In this document: positions 29,360 through 37,804 of the stretch, piece by piece
How positions within the stretch are numbered: the first letter of the stretch is position 1
Layout: every line of letters begins with the position of its first letter
Assembly: GCF_014195095.1 (NCBI RefSeq)
Contig: NZ_JACIBC010000003.1
Coordinates: 1-64,000, forward strand
Reading direction: 5' to 3'
DNA from: Rhizobium sp. BK602
GTDB taxonomy: Bacteria; Pseudomonadota; Alphaproteobacteria; Rhizobiales; Rhizobiaceae
Length of the DNA: 64,000 nucleotides
The notes under the pieces: generated by a model
The model's input: the letters and a program-made list of their open reading frames with translations, nothing else
What the model was told of the DNA's origin: nothing
Database searches by the model: none
Made by a program: the position numbers and the translations under genes

Positions 29360-29530
29360 TGAGGCATCTGTAGGCACCCCTTGTCTGGGCGAGGGAAATC
29401 CGAATCAGTCGGACTGAAGGCTATTTGGGGCAGCGAAAACCAGCCTTCGGGCGTCATGTAGCCTCTAGACGGAACTGAGCCCAACTTCGGACCATGGTCC
29501 TTTTTGTGCCGTGCTTCCAATTGCAGCGAT

Positions 29531-29555
29531 GATTGCAATACAATATACTGCAATC
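29531..29555. promoter_or_regulatory. Inverted repeat operator upstream of vapBC
   Basis: GATTGCA (29531-29537) and TGCAATC (29549-29555) form a perfect inverted repeat around an AT-rich 11-bp centre that contains ATACAATAT, 29-53 bp before the vapB start. A further TTGCAAT half-site abuts the start codon itself. VapB or VapBC complexes repress their own promoters through such repeats. The rest of the 225-bp gap (29360-29530) shows nothing else recognisable. Confidence 0.65.
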
Positions 29556-29584
29556 AACGCTATCAAAATTGGGAATTTGTTGCA

Positions 29585-29842
29585 ATGCCATCCATTACAA
29601 TCCGCAACGTCCCAGACGAGGTGCATCGCGCCATCCGCGTCCGGGCGGCCATGCACGGCCGCAGCACCGAGGCCGAAATCCGTAGCATCCTTGAACAAGC
29701 TGCCAAGCCCGAGGGCCGCTTAAAGCTTGGATTGTTGCTGACTTCCATCGCCCGCGAAGCGGGCGGGCTGACCGACGCTGAAGCGGAGCGCTTCAACCAG
29801 CTTCGCGACAAGACCCCGGCCGAACCGATGAGCTTTGAATGA
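29585..29842 (+). CDS. vapB: VapB/FitA-type antitoxin
   Basis: This 85-residue ribbon-helix-helix antitoxin starts with MPSITIRNVPDEVHRAI and continues with RVRAAMHGRSTEAEIRSIL, the standard RHH fold of FitA-like antitoxins; the acidic C-terminal half would wrap the toxin. It overlaps vapC by 4 bp (ATGA), which fixes the pair as one unit. The ATG at 29585 lies next to the inverted repeats, so autoregulation is likely. The module sits alone between catabolic clusters and could be a small mobile or stabilising cassette. Confidence 0.9.
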   Translation: MPSITIRNVPDEVHRAIRVRAAMHGRSTEAEIRSILEQAAKPEGRLKLGLLLTSIAREAGGLTDAEAERFNQLRDKTPAEPMSFE

Positions 29843-30267
29843 TCGTTCTCGATACCAACGTGATTTCCGAGCTGTGGAAGGCCGCTCCAGATCCCAGCGT
29901 GCTGGCCTGGATCGACGCGCAGATGGTCGAAACCCTCTATCTGTCCACGATTACCATTGCCGAACTGCGCTTCGGCTTGGCAACGATGCCGGAAGGCAAG
30001 CGGCGCACGATCTATCAGGATCGCTTGGAACGGGAAGTCTTGCCGGCTTTCTCGGGTCGGATACTGTCCTTCGACTTGGCCGCCTCGCAAGCCTTTGCCG
30101 AACTGATGGCGCGGGCGAAGCAGATCGGCAAGGCCATTGGCAAGGCGGATGGGTACATTGCCGCCACGGCCGCCGCACGCGGCATGACGGTTGCCACACG
30201 CGACATCAGTCCGTTCGAGGCAGCGGGCCTGAACATCATCAACCCTTGGGATATCTCACAAGGATGA
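29839..30267 (+). CDS. vapC: VapC-type PIN-domain toxin
   Basis: This 142-residue PIN-domain ribonuclease has MIVLDTNVISE with the first metal-binding Asp, the Glu in TIAELRFGL, and the downstream acidic residues in GKADGYIAATAAARG and VATRDISPF. VapC toxins cleave tRNA or rRNA when the antitoxin is lost. Length and motif spacing are normal and no disruption is visible, so the toxin should be active. It is coupled to vapB by a 4-bp overlap. The target RNA cannot be read from the sequence. Confidence 0.92.
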   Translation: MIVLDTNVISELWKAAPDPSVLAWIDAQMVETLYLSTITIAELRFGLATMPEGKRRTIYQDRLEREVLPAFSGRILSFDLAASQAFAELMARAKQIGKAIGKADGYIAATAAARGMTVATRDISPFEAAGLNIINPWDISQG

Positions 30268-30342
30268 CCGCCACTGCCGCTTCGTGAGTACGGAATGAGC
30301 ATGAAAAGCTGTCGTCGAAGATCATAAGGCGGATACGCCGAC

Positions 30343-31224
30343 CTATGGCTGCGCCAACATAGGCTGGAAGGCCTCGCGCACCCGCTCGGCGAGCTCACGG
30401 ATCGCCTCGCTGGAATGATAGGGATTGCGGCGCAGCACGACGCGGGAGGAATCGACCGGCGGGAAGCCGTCGTCGCTCGTCAGCTCGCGGCAGCCATGCG
30501 GAATATTGCTGCGCGACAGCGTTGAAACGGCAAGGCCGGCGGAGACGGCATTTTTCAGTCCGGAACTGGTGTCGGCGACAAAGGCGATGCGATAGGCCAG
30601 TCCCTGCTGTTCCAGCGATCGCAGGGCAAAGTCGCGACACCAGGTCGAATCCCGGTAGACCGCGATCGGCAGCGGCGTGGATTCATGCAGGCGGTGCACC
30701 AGCGAGGTCACCCAGACGGTGGGATCGATGCAGAGCACTTCCCCCGTGGTCTGCTTGCTCCAGTCGAAGACGACGGCGAGATCGAGCTCGTCCCTTTCCA
30801 GCGCGGCGAGATTGCGGGCGGTGTAGTCGCAGGAGACCGTGACCTCGACGGCGGGATGCTGGATCGCGAAGGCGGCAAGGGCGGCCGGCAGAACCGTCTG
30901 GCTGTATTCCTCGGGGATGCCGATCCTGACCGGTCCGTCCAGCGGCTTGGTGCGGATGGTGGCGGCCGCTTCGTTCAAGAGCTCGACGACGCGTTGCGCA
31001 TAGGGCAGCAGCTGCCCGCCCGCCCTGGTCAGTACGACGCCGCGCGCGCTTCGTTCAAACAGCGCCTCTCCGACGGTTTCCTCGAGGCGCTTGATCTGCG
31101 CGCTGACGGCCGATTGCGTCCGGCCGATGCGTTGCGCGGCAACCGAAAAATTCGATGTTTCGGTGATGACGAGAAACGTCCGCAGCAGGTCGCTTTCGAT
31201 AGGGTCGCGCATTGGAAATGCCAT
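30343..31224 (-). CDS. LysR-family transcriptional regulator
   Basis: This 293-residue LysR regulator has the N-terminal winged helix (LLRTFLVITETSNFSVAAQR, TQSAVSAQIKRLEETVGE, LFERSARGVVLTRAGG) followed by a substrate-binding co-inducer domain (VRIGIPEEYSQTVLP onwards). It is divergent from the DMT-family exporter with about 104 bp between starts, the classic LysR arrangement, so it probably activates that gene. The start may be the ATG at 31224 or the one at 31212; neither has a strong ribosome site. Confidence 0.9.
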   Translation of the reverse strand: MAFPMRDPIESDLLRTFLVITETSNFSVAAQRIGRTQSAVSAQIKRLEETVGEALFERSARGVVLTRAGGQLLPYAQRVVELLNEAAATIRTKPLDGPVRIGIPEEYSQTVLPAALAAFAIQHPAVEVTVSCDYTARNLAALERDELDLAVVFDWSKQTTGEVLCIDPTVWVTSLVHRLHESTPLPIAVYRDSTWCRDFALRSLEQQGLAYRIAFVADTSSGLKNAVSAGLAVSTLSRSNIPHGCRELTSDDGFPPVDSSRVVLRRNPYHSSEAIRELAERVREAFQPMLAQP

Positions 31225-31328
31225 TAATATTTTCGATGGCGACTATCTCTACTATTCGTTTGTCTGATGTCAAATATCGGCGCAAACAAGGTCGATCCAT
31301 TCAGATTCCCGTTTCAGAGATTCCGCGC

Positions 31329-32252
31329 ATGACTATCCAGCTTCCGGCCCGATCCTTCCGCACCAGCGAATACGAGAAAGGGCTTGTTCTCGTCGTTGCG
31401 GCAACGCTCGCCTGGAGCGCCAGCGGCGTCTATACGCGGCTTCTGACGACGGACATCTGGACGGCGATCGCCTGGCGTTCGCTGTTTGGCGGGCTTTTCC
31501 TGCTCATTCCGAGCTTCTTTCTCGAGGGCGGTTTCTCGCGCCGGCAATGGAGTTCGGTCTTTCACCCCTCGGGCCTTGCGATGATCGCCTGCCAGACCTT
31601 CAGCCAGGCCTGTTTCATCGGCGCGCTCTACATGACCACCGTCGCAAACGTGACGATGATCTACGCCACCGCGCCGTTCATGGCCGCTCTGTTCGGCTGG
31701 GCGATCCTGAAGGAGCGGGTGCCCAGGCGCACGCTTGTCGCGGGTGGCGTCAGCCTGCTCGGCGTTGCCGTCATCGTTGCCTCCTCGGTCGGTGGCGGCA
31801 CTGGTTTCGGCGATCTGCTGGCGCTCGGCATGACGGCGTCCTTCGCGCTGATCATCATCATCCCGCGCATCGACCGCAGCGTGCCGAGCCTGCCGCCGAC
31901 GATCGTCAGCGGCTTTCTGACCTTCGTCATCTTCGCGCCCTTCGGTTCGGCCGGCTCGCTCGACGCGCATAATTGGCTGGTGCTTGCCGCTTTCGGCGCG
32001 ACCAACTTTTCGCTGGCGCTTGTGCTGTTCCTCGCCGGCGCCAAGCGCATGCCGCCGGCGGACGCCGCCCTGATCGGGGCGATGGAGATCGTGCTCACGC
32101 CCTTCTGGGTCTGGTTGTTCTTTTCCGAACGGCCGCCGGTCGCGACCTTCTTCGGCGGCGCCATCATCTTCGTCACGGTTGTCTGCCATACGGTCTTCGA
32201 TCTTCGCTCCAGCCGGAGCAGTCTGGGCAAGAGCTGGCAGAACGGAAACTGA
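31329..32252 (+). CDS. DMT-superfamily transporter (two EamA domains)
   Basis: This 307-residue membrane protein of the drug/metabolite transporter type has ten predicted helices in two EamA repeats, with landmarks TLAWSASGVYTRLL in helix 1, ANVTMIYATAPFMAALFGW at the end of repeat 1 and ADAALIGAMEIVLTPFWVW in repeat 2. Such proteins export amino acids or metabolites. The divergent LysR gene is its likely regulator. The ATG at 31329 is chosen because earlier in-frame starts would read through the intergenic promoter. The substrate is not known. Confidence 0.87.
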   Translation: MTIQLPARSFRTSEYEKGLVLVVAATLAWSASGVYTRLLTTDIWTAIAWRSLFGGLFLLIPSFFLEGGFSRRQWSSVFHPSGLAMIACQTFSQACFIGALYMTTVANVTMIYATAPFMAALFGWAILKERVPRRTLVAGGVSLLGVAVIVASSVGGGTGFGDLLALGMTASFALIIIIPRIDRSVPSLPPTIVSGFLTFVIFAPFGSAGSLDAHNWLVLAAFGATNFSLALVLFLAGAKRMPPADAALIGAMEIVLTPFWVWLFFSERPPVATFFGGAIIFVTVVCHTVFDLRSSRSSLGKSWQNGN

Positions 32253-32264
32253 GCGGCCGAAGGC

Positions 32265-33344
32265 TCAAGGCTCGGCCGGGGAGGGCGATGCCACCGAGCC
32301 GCGTCTGATCAGGCTGGTCTTGACGATGGTCCGCTCTATCGGCAGGTCCTTGCCGTTTAATCGGGAGATCAGCCTTTCGCCGGCCTTTTTCCCCATTTGA
32401 TAGACCGGCTGGTCGACGACGGTGATCGGCGCGGCAGTGACCGTGGTCCAATCCGCGTCCAGGAAAGAGATCATCGACATGTCCCTGGGGATGGAGAGGC
32501 CCAAGGACTGTAGGGAGCGGAACACGCGCAACCCAACGAGGCTATCTGACGTGACAAGCGCTGTCGGTGGATGCTCTTCGGCGAGCAGGCGTTTGACGAC
32601 GTCATCGGTGCGTTGCTGGTTCGTGGCGCCAAGCCGCACGTAGTGCCGCGGATCGGTCGGCGCCGCACCTGTCTGTGCGGCCAGGAAACCTTCGATGCGC
32701 TCGCGTACGGCGGAATTGGAAATCTGACGGCTGTCGACCAGTGGAGCACCGTCAATGTCCATGGCGGATATATAGCCGATGCGGCGATGGCCTTCTTCCA
32801 GAAGATACCGCGTTGCCGATATGGCGGCATCCCGATCGTCGCCGGTCACTGCGTCGACACCCAGTTCGGGAATGGTTCTGTCGAAGAGCACGAGGGGAAC
32901 GCCGACCCGCAGGGCATCCTGAAGATGCTCCATCCGGTCGCAGCGCGCGGGTGTGACGATCAGGCCGTCGACGCGCTTGCCGATCAGGAGGTCGACGGCT
33001 GATTTCTCCGCCTCGAGCTCCTCGCCGGAATTGGCGATGATGACATTGAAGCCCGCCATGCGGGCAACGTCGCTGATACCGCGGACCGCGAGGCTGAAGA
33101 AGGCATTCTCGATATCGCCGACGACGACGCCGATAATGCCGGATTTCCCTGTCGTCATGCTGCGGGCAAGCTCGTTCGGCCGGTATCCGAGTGCGGTTGC
33201 CGCGGCCATCACCTGGGCCCGGATCTTGTCACTGACGACCCCATAGCCGCCGAGGACACGGGCTGCCGTGGCCTTGGAGACCTTGGCCGCTCTTGCGACA
33301 TCGGCGACGGTGACGGGACGCTTCGGAGCGGCGGTGTTTTCCAT
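32265..33344 (-). CDS. LacI-family transcriptional regulator (controls the adjacent ABC operon)
   Basis: This 359-residue LacI repressor has the DNA-binding head VTVADVARAAKVSKATAARV, hinge ALGYRPNELARSMTTGKSG and a sugar-binding-like sensor core (VVVGDIENAFFSLAVRGISD, DGLIVTPARCDRMEHL, ISFLDADWTTVTAAPITVVD). The gap upstream holds two identical GAGACCGGTCTC palindromes, and the divergent operon encodes an amino-acid-type importer and an oxidase, so this is the likely regulon. A LacI protein ruling an amino-acid-type (PAAT) importer is unusual, and the real ligand could be a sugar amine or an opine-like compound. Confidence 0.9.
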   Translation of the reverse strand: MENTAAPKRPVTVADVARAAKVSKATAARVLGGYGVVSDKIRAQVMAAATALGYRPNELARSMTTGKSGIIGVVVGDIENAFFSLAVRGISDVARMAGFNVIIANSGEELEAEKSAVDLLIGKRVDGLIVTPARCDRMEHLQDALRVGVPLVLFDRTIPELGVDAVTGDDRDAAISATRYLLEEGHRRIGYISAMDIDGAPLVDSRQISNSAVRERIEGFLAAQTGAAPTDPRHYVRLGATNQQRTDDVVKRLLAEEHPPTALVTSDSLVGLRVFRSLQSLGLSIPRDMSMISFLDADWTTVTAAPITVVDQPVYQMGKKAGERLISRLNGKDLPIERTIVKTSLIRRGSVASPSPAEP

Positions 33345-33404
33345 GAAGGGACGGTTACAAGAGTTGTTGACGGAAGGTCAATCTCAAGTTAACAAATATC
33401 AATT

Positions 33405-33437
33405 GAGACCGGTCTCTTTATAAATGAGACCGGTCTC
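33405..33437. promoter_or_regulatory. Two tandem GAGACCGGTCTC operators
   Basis: Perfect 12-bp palindromes lie at 33405-33416 and 33426-33437, 21 bp apart centre to centre (two helical turns), each preceded by T and followed by TT or TA. They sit 61-72 and 82-93 bp before the LacI gene start and about 96-128 bp before the binding-protein start. The CG-centred form is typical of LacI-family operators, so the adjacent regulator very likely binds here and represses both directions. Confidence 0.8.
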
Positions 33438-33532
33438 TTATGCAAATCCTTCTGCCGGCAAGGCACGGCGAGGGAGCGCTAGATCACGCAGAAAATGCCG
33501 ATAAGAGCATCCCTTCAGAGCGGAGAACCAAC

Positions 33533-34360
33533 ATGAACAGATCAGGCATATTCGCCGCCATCGCTTCATTGCGCACTGGCGTCCTGGCATATCTTCTGGC
33601 GGTCGGCATCGCATCGGTGGCCGCCGCGGCAGACAATCCCTACAACCTCATCGATCCGAAAGGCATCAGCGTCGGGACGATGGGCGATGCAAAGCCCTAT
33701 ACTTTCGCCACCGCGGACGGTCAGTTCACCGGTTTCGATATCGAGCTTTTCCTCAATGTCGTTTCCCGCATGGGATTCTCGAAGGACAAGGTGACCTTCA
33801 CCGGCCAGGAATTCTCGGCCCTGATGCCATCCGTGGCCAATGAGCGTTTCGACGTGGCGGTTGCCGCGATCGGGACCACGGAAGCACGTAAGAAGACGGT
33901 GGATTTTTCCGACGGCTACCTCGCGGGCTATCTCTCCATCCTGACGCCGGATGCCGCCATCAAGGATGCCACCGGCCTCAAGGGCAAGCGTCTCGGCGTC
34001 GTGCAGGGCACCTTGCAGGAGGTCTATGCGACGAAGAATTTCGCTGGCACCGACCTGGTGAAGTTCCCCGACAATAACTCCGCCGTGGCCGCGCTCAACA
34101 ACGGCACGATCGATGCGCATTTTCTCGACTACGAAGCGGCCAAGCAATATGGCGAGCGCTATCCCTCGCTGAAGGTGGCCGTGAATATTCCCTCCTTCGA
34201 TGCGCCTGCGGGTTTCGTGATCCGCAAGGGAAATGATGCCTTCCGCACGGCTTTGAACAAGGCGCTTCACGAAGCGATGCAGGACGGCACCTGGAAGACG
34301 CTTTATGAAAAGTGGTTTCCGGGTTCGCCGATGCCCGAGCAGTATCTGCCCAAGAAGTGA
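33533..34360 (+). CDS. Amino-acid-type ABC importer solute-binding protein
   Basis: This 275-residue family-3 (SBP_bac_3) periplasmic protein has a Sec signal ending near VAAAAD. Family motifs are [52 protein letters not shown] and [16 protein letters not shown]; a C-terminal [16 protein letters not shown] closes the fold. The ATG at 33533 has GGAG seven bases upstream. The ligand is unknown; the downstream FAD oxidase suggests an amine or D/N-substituted amino acid, including opine-like compounds. Confidence 0.9.
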   Translation: MNRSGIFAAIASLRTGVLAYLLAVGIASVAAAADNPYNLIDPKGISVGTMGDAKPYTFATADGQFTGFDIELFLNVVSRMGFSKDKVTFTGQEFSALMPSVANERFDVAVAAIGTTEARKKTVDFSDGYLAGYLSILTPDAAIKDATGLKGKRLGVVQGTLQEVYATKNFAGTDLVKFPDNNSAVAALNNGTIDAHFLDYEAAKQYGERYPSLKVAVNIPSFDAPAGFVIRKGNDAFRTALNKALHEAMQDGTWKTLYEKWFPGSPMPEQYLPKK

Positions 34361-34365
34361 AGAAA

Positions 34366-34390
34366 CGCCGCCCGTGACTTGTGGGCGGCG
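34366..34390 (+). terminator. Hairpin between binding-protein and permease-ATPase genes
   Basis: CGCCGCCC (34366-34373) pairs with GGGCGGCG (34383-34390), an 8-bp GC stem with a 9-base loop that begins five bases after the binding-protein stop. It is followed by CTTCGTC rather than a T-run, so partial termination or 3'-end stabilisation of the binding-protein mRNA is more likely than full termination. Confidence 0.6.
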
Positions 34391-34449
34391 CTTCGTCGGC
34401 GGGCTGATAGCCGGCCGGACGCGGCGCGTCGCTGCGCCGCCGGAAATTC

Positions 34450-35973
34450 ATGGGGAATTGGATGAACTGGCTTGAAAATCTCCGCCGCAGCTTCCTGGAT
34501 TGGGATGCGATGGCGGAAGTGCTGCCGAGCATGATCAGCGTCGGGCTCAAGAACACGCTGATCCTGGCCGCCGCCTCGACCGTGCTCGGTGTCATCATCG
34601 GCATGGTGCTGGCCGTCATGGGCATTTCGCAGTCGCGGTGGCTGCGCCTTCCCGCACGCATCTATACCGATATCTTCCGTGGCCTGCCGGCGATCGTGAC
34701 CATCCTGATCATCGGGCAGGGCTTCGCCCGCATCGGCCGCGAATTGTTCGGCCCGTCGCCCTATCCACTCGGCATCATCGCGCTCAGCCTGATCGCCGGC
34801 GCCTATATCGGCGAGATCTTCCGCTCCGGCATTCAAAGCGTCGAGCGCGGTCAGATGGAAGCCTGCCGGGCGCTCAGCATGAGCTACGGCCAGGGGATGC
34901 GGCTGATCGTCATCCCGCAGGGTGTGCGGCGTGTCCTGCCGGCGCTGGTCAATCAGTTCATCGGCAATGTCAAGGATTCGAGCCTCGTCTACTTTCTCGG
35001 TCTGCTGGCCTCCGAGCGTGAGATTTTCCGTGTCGGCCAGGATCAGGCCGTCGTGACGGGCAATCTGTCGCCCTTGCTGCTGGCCGGCATATTCTATCTC
35101 GTCATCACCGTGCCGCTCACCCATCTCGTCAATTATATCGATGCTCGGTTGCGGCTTGGGCGGCAGGGGCGAGGCTCGGGTGCGGCCAGCGGGCTTGTCG
35201 AAGTGGACGAATTGCAGGCTGCCTCCGCCCAAAGCCGGACGCGCTTCAAGGGCGGCACGCTCAAGATCCGTGATCTCAGCATGGCCTATGGCGATCTAGA
35301 GGTGCTGAAGGGTGTCGATCTGGATATCGCCGCCGGCACCGTCACCTGCATCATCGGCCCCTCCGGTTCGGGCAAGTCGACGCTGCTGCGGTGCCTGAAC
35401 AGGCTGGTGGAGCCGAAGCGCGGCGATATCGTGCTGGATGGCGAAAGCATTCTGACGATGCGGCCCGAAAGCTTGCGCCGGCGCGTCGGCATGGTGTTCC
35501 AGCACTTCAATCTGTTTCCCGATCATACGGCGCTTGAAAACGTCATGCTGTCGCTGACGAAGATCAAGAAGATGCCGAAGAGCGCGGCATGCAAGATCGC
35601 CGAGATGCGCCTTGCCGAGGTCGGGCTTGCCGGTCGCAAGGATCACCGCCCGGCCGGTCTGTCGGGCGGACAGCAGCAGCGCGTCGCGATCGCGCGCGCT
35701 CTTGCCATGGACCCCGAGGTGGTTCTCTTCGACGAAGTGACGAGCGCGCTCGATCCCGAACTGGTCAAGGGCGTCCTCGACCTGATGGCCAATCTCGGCC
35801 GCCAGGGTATGACCATGGCGGTCGTCACCCACGAGATGGGATTTGCCCGCAGGGTGGCCGACCAGGTCGTATTCATGGACGAAGGCCGCATCATCGAGGC
35901 GGGGCCGCCGCAGCAGATCTTCGACAATCCCCAGAGCGAGCGGCTCAAACGCTTTCTCGCGGAGGTTCTCTGA
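34450..35973 (+). CDS. Amino-acid-type ABC importer with permease and ATPase fused in one chain
   Basis: This 507-residue fusion has residues 1-240 as a HisM/GlnP-type permease (VGLKNTLILAAASTVLG, the EAA loop MEACRALSMSYGQGMRLIVI, several membrane helices). After a polar linker of about 30 residues, residues 275-507 form a PAAT ATPase (Walker A GPSGSGKS, LSGGQQQRVAIARAL, Walker B VVLFDEVTSALDPE, switch VVTHEMGFA). No second permease is encoded nearby, so two copies would make a complete symmetric importer. Permease-first fusions of this kind are rarer than separate genes. The ATG at 34450 lacks a strong ribosome site. Confidence 0.92.
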   Translation: MGNWMNWLENLRRSFLDWDAMAEVLPSMISVGLKNTLILAAASTVLGVIIGMVLAVMGISQSRWLRLPARIYTDIFRGLPAIVTILIIGQGFARIGRELFGPSPYPLGIIALSLIAGAYIGEIFRSGIQSVERGQMEACRALSMSYGQGMRLIVIPQGVRRVLPALVNQFIGNVKDSSLVYFLGLLASEREIFRVGQDQAVVTGNLSPLLLAGIFYLVITVPLTHLVNYIDARLRLGRQGRGSGAASGLVEVDELQAASAQSRTRFKGGTLKIRDLSMAYGDLEVLKGVDLDIAAGTVTCIIGPSGSGKSTLLRCLNRLVEPKRGDIVLDGESILTMRPESLRRRVGMVFQHFNLFPDHTALENVMLSLTKIKKMPKSAACKIAEMRLAEVGLAGRKDHRPAGLSGGQQQRVAIARALAMDPEVVLFDEVTSALDPELVKGVLDLMANLGRQGMTMAVVTHEMGFARRVADQVVFMDEGRIIEAGPPQQIFDNPQSERLKRFLAEVL

Positions 35974-36035
35974 TATGAGATGGCCGTCCGAGCCGTCTTG
36001 CCATTGCAACGTCAATCACGAATAGGGTCATCAAC

Positions 36036-37163
36036 ATGCATGCTTCCACTCAGCCTTCGAAGGTCATTGTCGTCGGCGGCGGGATTTTCGGGGTCTCGAC
36101 GGCCGTTCACCTTGCGCGGCTTGGGGTCCGCACCGTGCTCATCAATGACGGCCCGCTGGCCAATGGCGCATCCGGCCGGTCGCTCGCCTGGCTCAATTCG
36201 GCGCGCAAGCGTTCGCTGGCCTATCACCGGCTGCGCCTTGCCGGGATCGACCGCTATCGCACGCTATCAGCCAAATATCCGGATGCGCGCTGGCTGCGTT
36301 TCGACGGCGGCCTGACCTGGGATGCGGATGATGATAAAAATGAGATTGCCGAGGTCTTCGACTACGAGCGCAATCTCGGCTATCACGCGCAATTGCTCGC
36401 GCCGGGCAAGATCGCCGCGACGACGCCCGGCGTCGATGCAAGCGCGGTGACGCCGCAGGGCGCCAAATTCAATCCGGGCGAGGGCTGGGTGGACCTGCCG
36501 TCGCTGATCGGTCTCCTGGCGGAGGAGTTTATGGCACTGGGCGGCGAGATCGTCACGGATGCCGGTCGCGCCACCGTCAATGTCGAAGAGGGCTGTGCCC
36601 GCGGTGTGACGACCGAAAACGGGGTTCGCTGGGAAGCTGATGCCGTGCTGCTCGCCGCCGGCGGAGCGGTTCCCGCCATCGCTGCCGAAGCGGGTCAGCA
36701 TATCGCCGACGGCACGCCGATCGCGCTGCTCGTCAGGACGAAGCCGGTCCAGCATCCGCTGAAGGCGGTTCTGAACACGCCGCGGGTCGCCATCCGTCCG
36801 ACGCCGGACGGCGCCTTTGCGCTGGATTCCGCCTGGTCCGAGGAGGAGGTGGGCGTCAATGCGGATGGCAGCTACGCGATCAGGCCATCCACGCTTGAAG
36901 GCCTGCTGCGAGAAGCATCCAGGGTACTTGAGGGCAATCCGACCCTGGAGCTGGCGGATTATGGCGTCGGCCCCAAGCCGATCCCCGGCGATGGCGATCC
37001 CGTATTCGGCGAATTGCAATCCATCCCCGGCTATTTCGTCGCCTTCAGCCATAGCGGCGCCACGCTTGGCCTGATCGCGGGCGAATTGCTGGCGGACGAG
37101 ATCGCCACCGGGAAGCGCCATCCGCTACTCGCCGATTTCCGGCCGGAGCGTTTCTCCAGGTAA
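36036..37163 (+). CDS. FAD-dependent amine/amino-acid oxidase (DAO family)
   Basis: This 375-residue DAO-fold flavoenzyme has an N-terminal dinucleotide motif VIVVGGGIFGVSTAVHLARLG, a GASGRSLAWLNSARKR segment near the flavin, the mid-domain ADAVLLAAGGAVPAIA and a C-terminal FSHSGATLGLIAGELLADEI that closes over FAD. Relatives oxidise D-amino acids, sarcosine-like N-methyl amines or opines. It is the last gene of the importer operon, 62 bp after the fusion gene, and presumably attacks the imported compound. No signal peptide, so cytoplasmic. The substrate is unknown. Confidence 0.88.
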   Translation: MHASTQPSKVIVVGGGIFGVSTAVHLARLGVRTVLINDGPLANGASGRSLAWLNSARKRSLAYHRLRLAGIDRYRTLSAKYPDARWLRFDGGLTWDADDDKNEIAEVFDYERNLGYHAQLLAPGKIAATTPGVDASAVTPQGAKFNPGEGWVDLPSLIGLLAEEFMALGGEIVTDAGRATVNVEEGCARGVTTENGVRWEADAVLLAAGGAVPAIAAEAGQHIADGTPIALLVRTKPVQHPLKAVLNTPRVAIRPTPDGAFALDSAWSEEEVGVNADGSYAIRPSTLEGLLREASRVLEGNPTLELADYGVGPKPIPGDGDPVFGELQSIPGYFVAFSHSGATLGLIAGELLADEIATGKRHPLLADFRPERFSR

Positions 37164-37173
37164 CATATAAGGG

Positions 37174-37206
37174 CCGAAGACCTCGCCGGCACGGTGGGGT
37201 TTTCGG
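37174..37206. terminator. Convergent-gene hairpin, probable shared terminator
   Basis: Bases 37174-37187 and 37193-37206 can form a 14-bp stem (with two G-T pairs in the plus-strand RNA) around a five-base loop, in the 61-bp gap between two convergent genes. There is no clear T-run on either side; termination in both directions is inferred from position. Confidence 0.5.
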
Positions 37207-37224
37207 TCGGCGGATCTGAACTTC

Positions 37225-37617
37225 CTAACGGATGGTGCCAAGCAAGGCTGGGCTCGTGGCGAGATTGTCGACCAGAACCGTCATTGCGTAGCAGGCGACT
37301 AGCAGCTGAATTGCAAAGCTCAATATCGGTCTCCAATCCCTTGTGGCTGGGGGCCGATCGTCTGTCGTAGCCGAGGGTTTGCCGGCTTCGATAGGGATCG
37401 CCTCCAAGGTTTTCGCAGCCAGACCCAGCAGCGCCAGGATGTTGAAGATGATGAATTGGCGGGGGCTTGCGCCGATAGTGCGGAAGAGCAGATTGCAACA
37501 GAGGCAGGCGGTCCAAAGATAGACGCGCTCCTGTTTGCCGAGAAAATGCCTTATGGCCATCAGTCGGTGCGGCGTTTCGTCCGCGTTGCTCGATCTGGCA
37601 TTGCTGCTTGGTTTCAA
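37225..37617 (-). CDS. Hypothetical small membrane protein
   Basis: This 130-residue protein is not recognised. It has two hydrophobic segments likely to span the membrane, around IIFNILALLGLAAKTL and ILSFAIQLLVACYAMTVLV, and a shorter one with two cysteines (WTACLCCNLLF). A TTG start at 37617 is supported by AAGGAG seven bases upstream; an ATG at 37558 would shorten it by 20 residues. It is convergent with the oxidase gene and divergent from the 37805 gene, with an inverted-repeat region between. Two long alternative frames cover the same bases, but only this one has a ribosome site. Confidence 0.55.
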   Translation of the reverse strand: MKPSSNARSSNADETPHRLMAIRHFLGKQERVYLWTACLCCNLLFRTIGASPRQFIIFNILALLGLAAKTLEAIPIEAGKPSATTDDRPPATRDWRPILSFAIQLLVACYAMTVLVDNLATSPALLGTIR

Positions 37618-37677
37618 ATCCGGTCTCCTTGCCCGAATCGGGCGAGGAAAAGGAAACCAGCTTTCCCGCAGCGCATG

Positions 37678-37739
37678 TGTTGCATTGCATTGCGGCGAAT
37701 TCTTTTAGTTTGCGGCGGCCGCTGCAACAAAATGCAACA
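37678..37739. promoter_or_regulatory. Inverted repeats TGTTGCATT / AATGCAACA in a divergent promoter gap
   Basis: TGTTGCATT (37678-37686) and AATGCAACA (37731-37739) are perfect inverted copies, with an extra TGCAACA half-site at 37723-37729. They lie in the 187-bp gap between the divergent small genes. The 44-bp spacing favours protein-mediated looping or several half-sites over a simple dimer site. No local regulator gene is obvious. Confidence 0.45.
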
Positions 37740-37804
37740 AGATAAAACACCGCTTTACATTGCAAAGCTCTATGTTCGGCCCGAATTCGAACAGAGGTCG
37801 CTGG

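Noticed and set aside
29360..29530. Possible remnant of a mobile element beside vapBC
   Set aside because: No terminal repeats, transposase fragment or integrase site could be seen in the gap.
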